A program made the translations under genes and the position numbers. From positions 1-5,405 of the forward strand of contig JAEXXR010000664.1 of the NCBI GenBank assembly GCA_023405705.1: DNA of 5,405 nucleotides. The letters run 5' to 3'. This DNA is from Actinomycetes bacterium. GTDB taxonomy: Bacteria; Actinomycetota; Thermoleophilia; Solirubrobacterales; Solirubrobacteraceae. Every line of letters begins with the position of its first letter. The first letter of the stretch is position 1. This document shows, one piece after another, positions 4,745 to 5,405 of this stretch. The notes under the pieces were generated by a model. It did not search any database. It had not been told where the DNA came from and was given only the letters and a program-made list of their open reading frames with translations.

Positions 4745-5405
4745 ACAGAACCGATTCGATCGCCCATCTCGCCGCCCGTCTGGGCGCCGATCGCGTGCTC
4801 GCCCCGGCCGGCGCGCTGCCGCAGCCGGCCGAGCGGCTCGACGCCGGCGGGCCGTTGCGCCCGGCCGAGTTCGAGGTCGCCGTCGAGCGGCTCTGCCTCG
4901 ACGCGACCTCCTTCCACAACATTCGCGCCGCCGGCGACGGCGACCCGCGCAGGATGGCCGCGCGGATCGCCGAGATCGTCGGCGCGCGCGGCAAGATGCA
5001 CAACCCGGAGACCGGCTCGGGCGGGGTGCTGCTCGGCACCGTCGCCGCGGTCGGCGCCGACGTCGAGAACCCTCCGAGCGTCGGCGACCGGATCGTCACG
5101 CTCGCGTCGCTGACGCTCACCCCGCTGCGACTGGAGGAGGTCGTCGAGGTCGACCCCGGCTCGGCTCAGGTGGAGGTGCGCGGGACGGCGTACGTCTGCG
5201 ACTCCGCACCGTGGGGCGCCGTCCCGGACGACCTGCCGGAGCAGCTCGCGCTGGAGGTCTACGACGTCTACGGCGCCGCCTCCCACACCCGCGCGCTCGC
5301 GCCGGCCGGCGGTACGGTCGCCGTGCTCGGCACCGGCCACGCCGGCAAGCTGGCGCTCGCCGCGGCCCGCGAGGCGGTCGGCGAGGCAGGGACCCTGATC
5401 GCGGT
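4738..5405 (+). CDS. kdd: L-erythro-3,5-diaminohexanoate dehydrogenase, N-terminal part (runs off the window)
   Basis: The first 222 residues of the enzyme are present; the family is about 340-350 long, so roughly the C-terminal third lies outside. Kdd oxidatively deaminates L-erythro-3,5-diaminohexanoate with NAD(P)+ to 5-amino-3-oxohexanoate and ammonia, a step of lysine breakdown via 3,5-diaminohexanoate, in the cytosol. I recognise it from two family signatures: DRVLAPAGALPQPA (residues 18-31) and ARGKMHNPETGSGG (83-96). LTPLRLEEV (127-135) also fits. A Rossmann dinucleotide-binding glycine motif, VLGTGHAGKLAL, begins near residue 196. The ATG at 4738 is the first start after an in-frame TAG at 4723. 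Codon use is ordinary high-GC. In related organisms kdd sits with kce and lysine/diaminohexanoate mutase genes, which would be expected to the right. The divergent peptidase operon and shared dyads suggest joint control. The open reading frame was easily missed because it is cut by the window edge. Confidence 0.9.
   Translation, partial: MFNRTDSIAHLAARLGADRVLAPAGALPQPAERLDAGGPLRPAEFEVAVERLCLDATSFHNIRAAGDGDPRRMAARIAEIVGARGKMHNPETGSGGVLLGTVAAVGADVENPPSVGDRIVTLASLTLTPLRLEEVVEVDPGSAQVEVRGTAYVCDSAPWGAVPDDLPEQLALEVYDVYGAASHTRALAPAGGTVAVLGTGHAGKLALAAAREAVGEAGTLIA

Noticed and set aside
4657..5340. Minus-strand open frame extending the S66 gene about 228 codons upstream
   Set aside because: It is the antisense shadow of kdd; S66 homologues begin near the ATG at 4656 and the promoter-like region lies just before it.
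1..5405. CRISPR array, insertion sequence or tRNA-targeted integration signs
   Set aside because: No regularly spaced repeats, transposase motifs, or duplicated tRNA 3' ends were seen near either tRNA.

Overview
The window is very GC-rich and compact, with high-GC third codon positions. It reads as actinobacterial DNA, most likely class Thermoleophilia (Conexibacter/Solirubrobacter-like). The best lineage clue is the exported protein near the left end. Its N-terminus (a 'PSPAMIVALVALFAALGGTSYAA' type membrane/signal segment) followed by short NGTI/DGTL-type repeats is, from memory, a recurrent architecture in that class. The placement is an inference without any search.

Layout. (1) 94-702, minus: a small exported repeat protein. 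A 16-bp perfect palindrome lies about 30 bp upstream of its start. (2) 856-926, plus: tRNA-Gly(UCC), followed by a strong GC-rich hairpin. (3) 1025-1417, minus: a DUF1232 (YkvA-like) small membrane protein lying between two tRNA genes. (4) 1548-1621, plus: tRNA-Pro(GGG), followed by a 12-bp-stem terminator. (5) About 1661-1861: no intact gene; minus-strand frames look like decayed coding sequence. (6) 1862-2179, minus: a stand-alone minimal nucleotidyltransferase of the MntA type, with no intact HEPN partner. (7) 2240-3691 and 3688-4656, minus: an M20 metallopeptidase and an S66 LD-carboxypeptidase joined by an ATGA overlap, so translationally coupled. (8) 4738 to the window edge, plus: the N-terminal two-thirds of L-erythro-3,5-diaminohexanoate dehydrogenase (Kdd), an enzyme of lysine breakdown through the 3,5-diaminohexanoate route. 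It is divergent from the peptidase pair.

The most interesting structure is the 81-bp divergent region between kdd and the peptidase operon. Each start codon is covered by a near-identical dyad, CTGAACGGnnGTTCA (4641-4655 and 4730-4744, 13 of 15 bases the same). Each promoter appears to start at or within a few bases of its ATG. This suggests one dimeric repressor, perhaps of the TetR class, controlling lysine catabolism and two peptidases together. A simple model is that the S66 and M20 enzymes release lysine or related amino acids from peptides or cell-wall fragments, and Kdd with downstream enzymes outside the window degrades them. The dyads are directly visible; the regulator and the pathway link are inference.

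Other points are TAnnnT boxes 6-7 nt before the ATG of three minus-strand genes (candidate leaderless transcripts), and heavy use of the AGA arginine codon in the exported protein (9 of 16 Arg) despite the high GC content.
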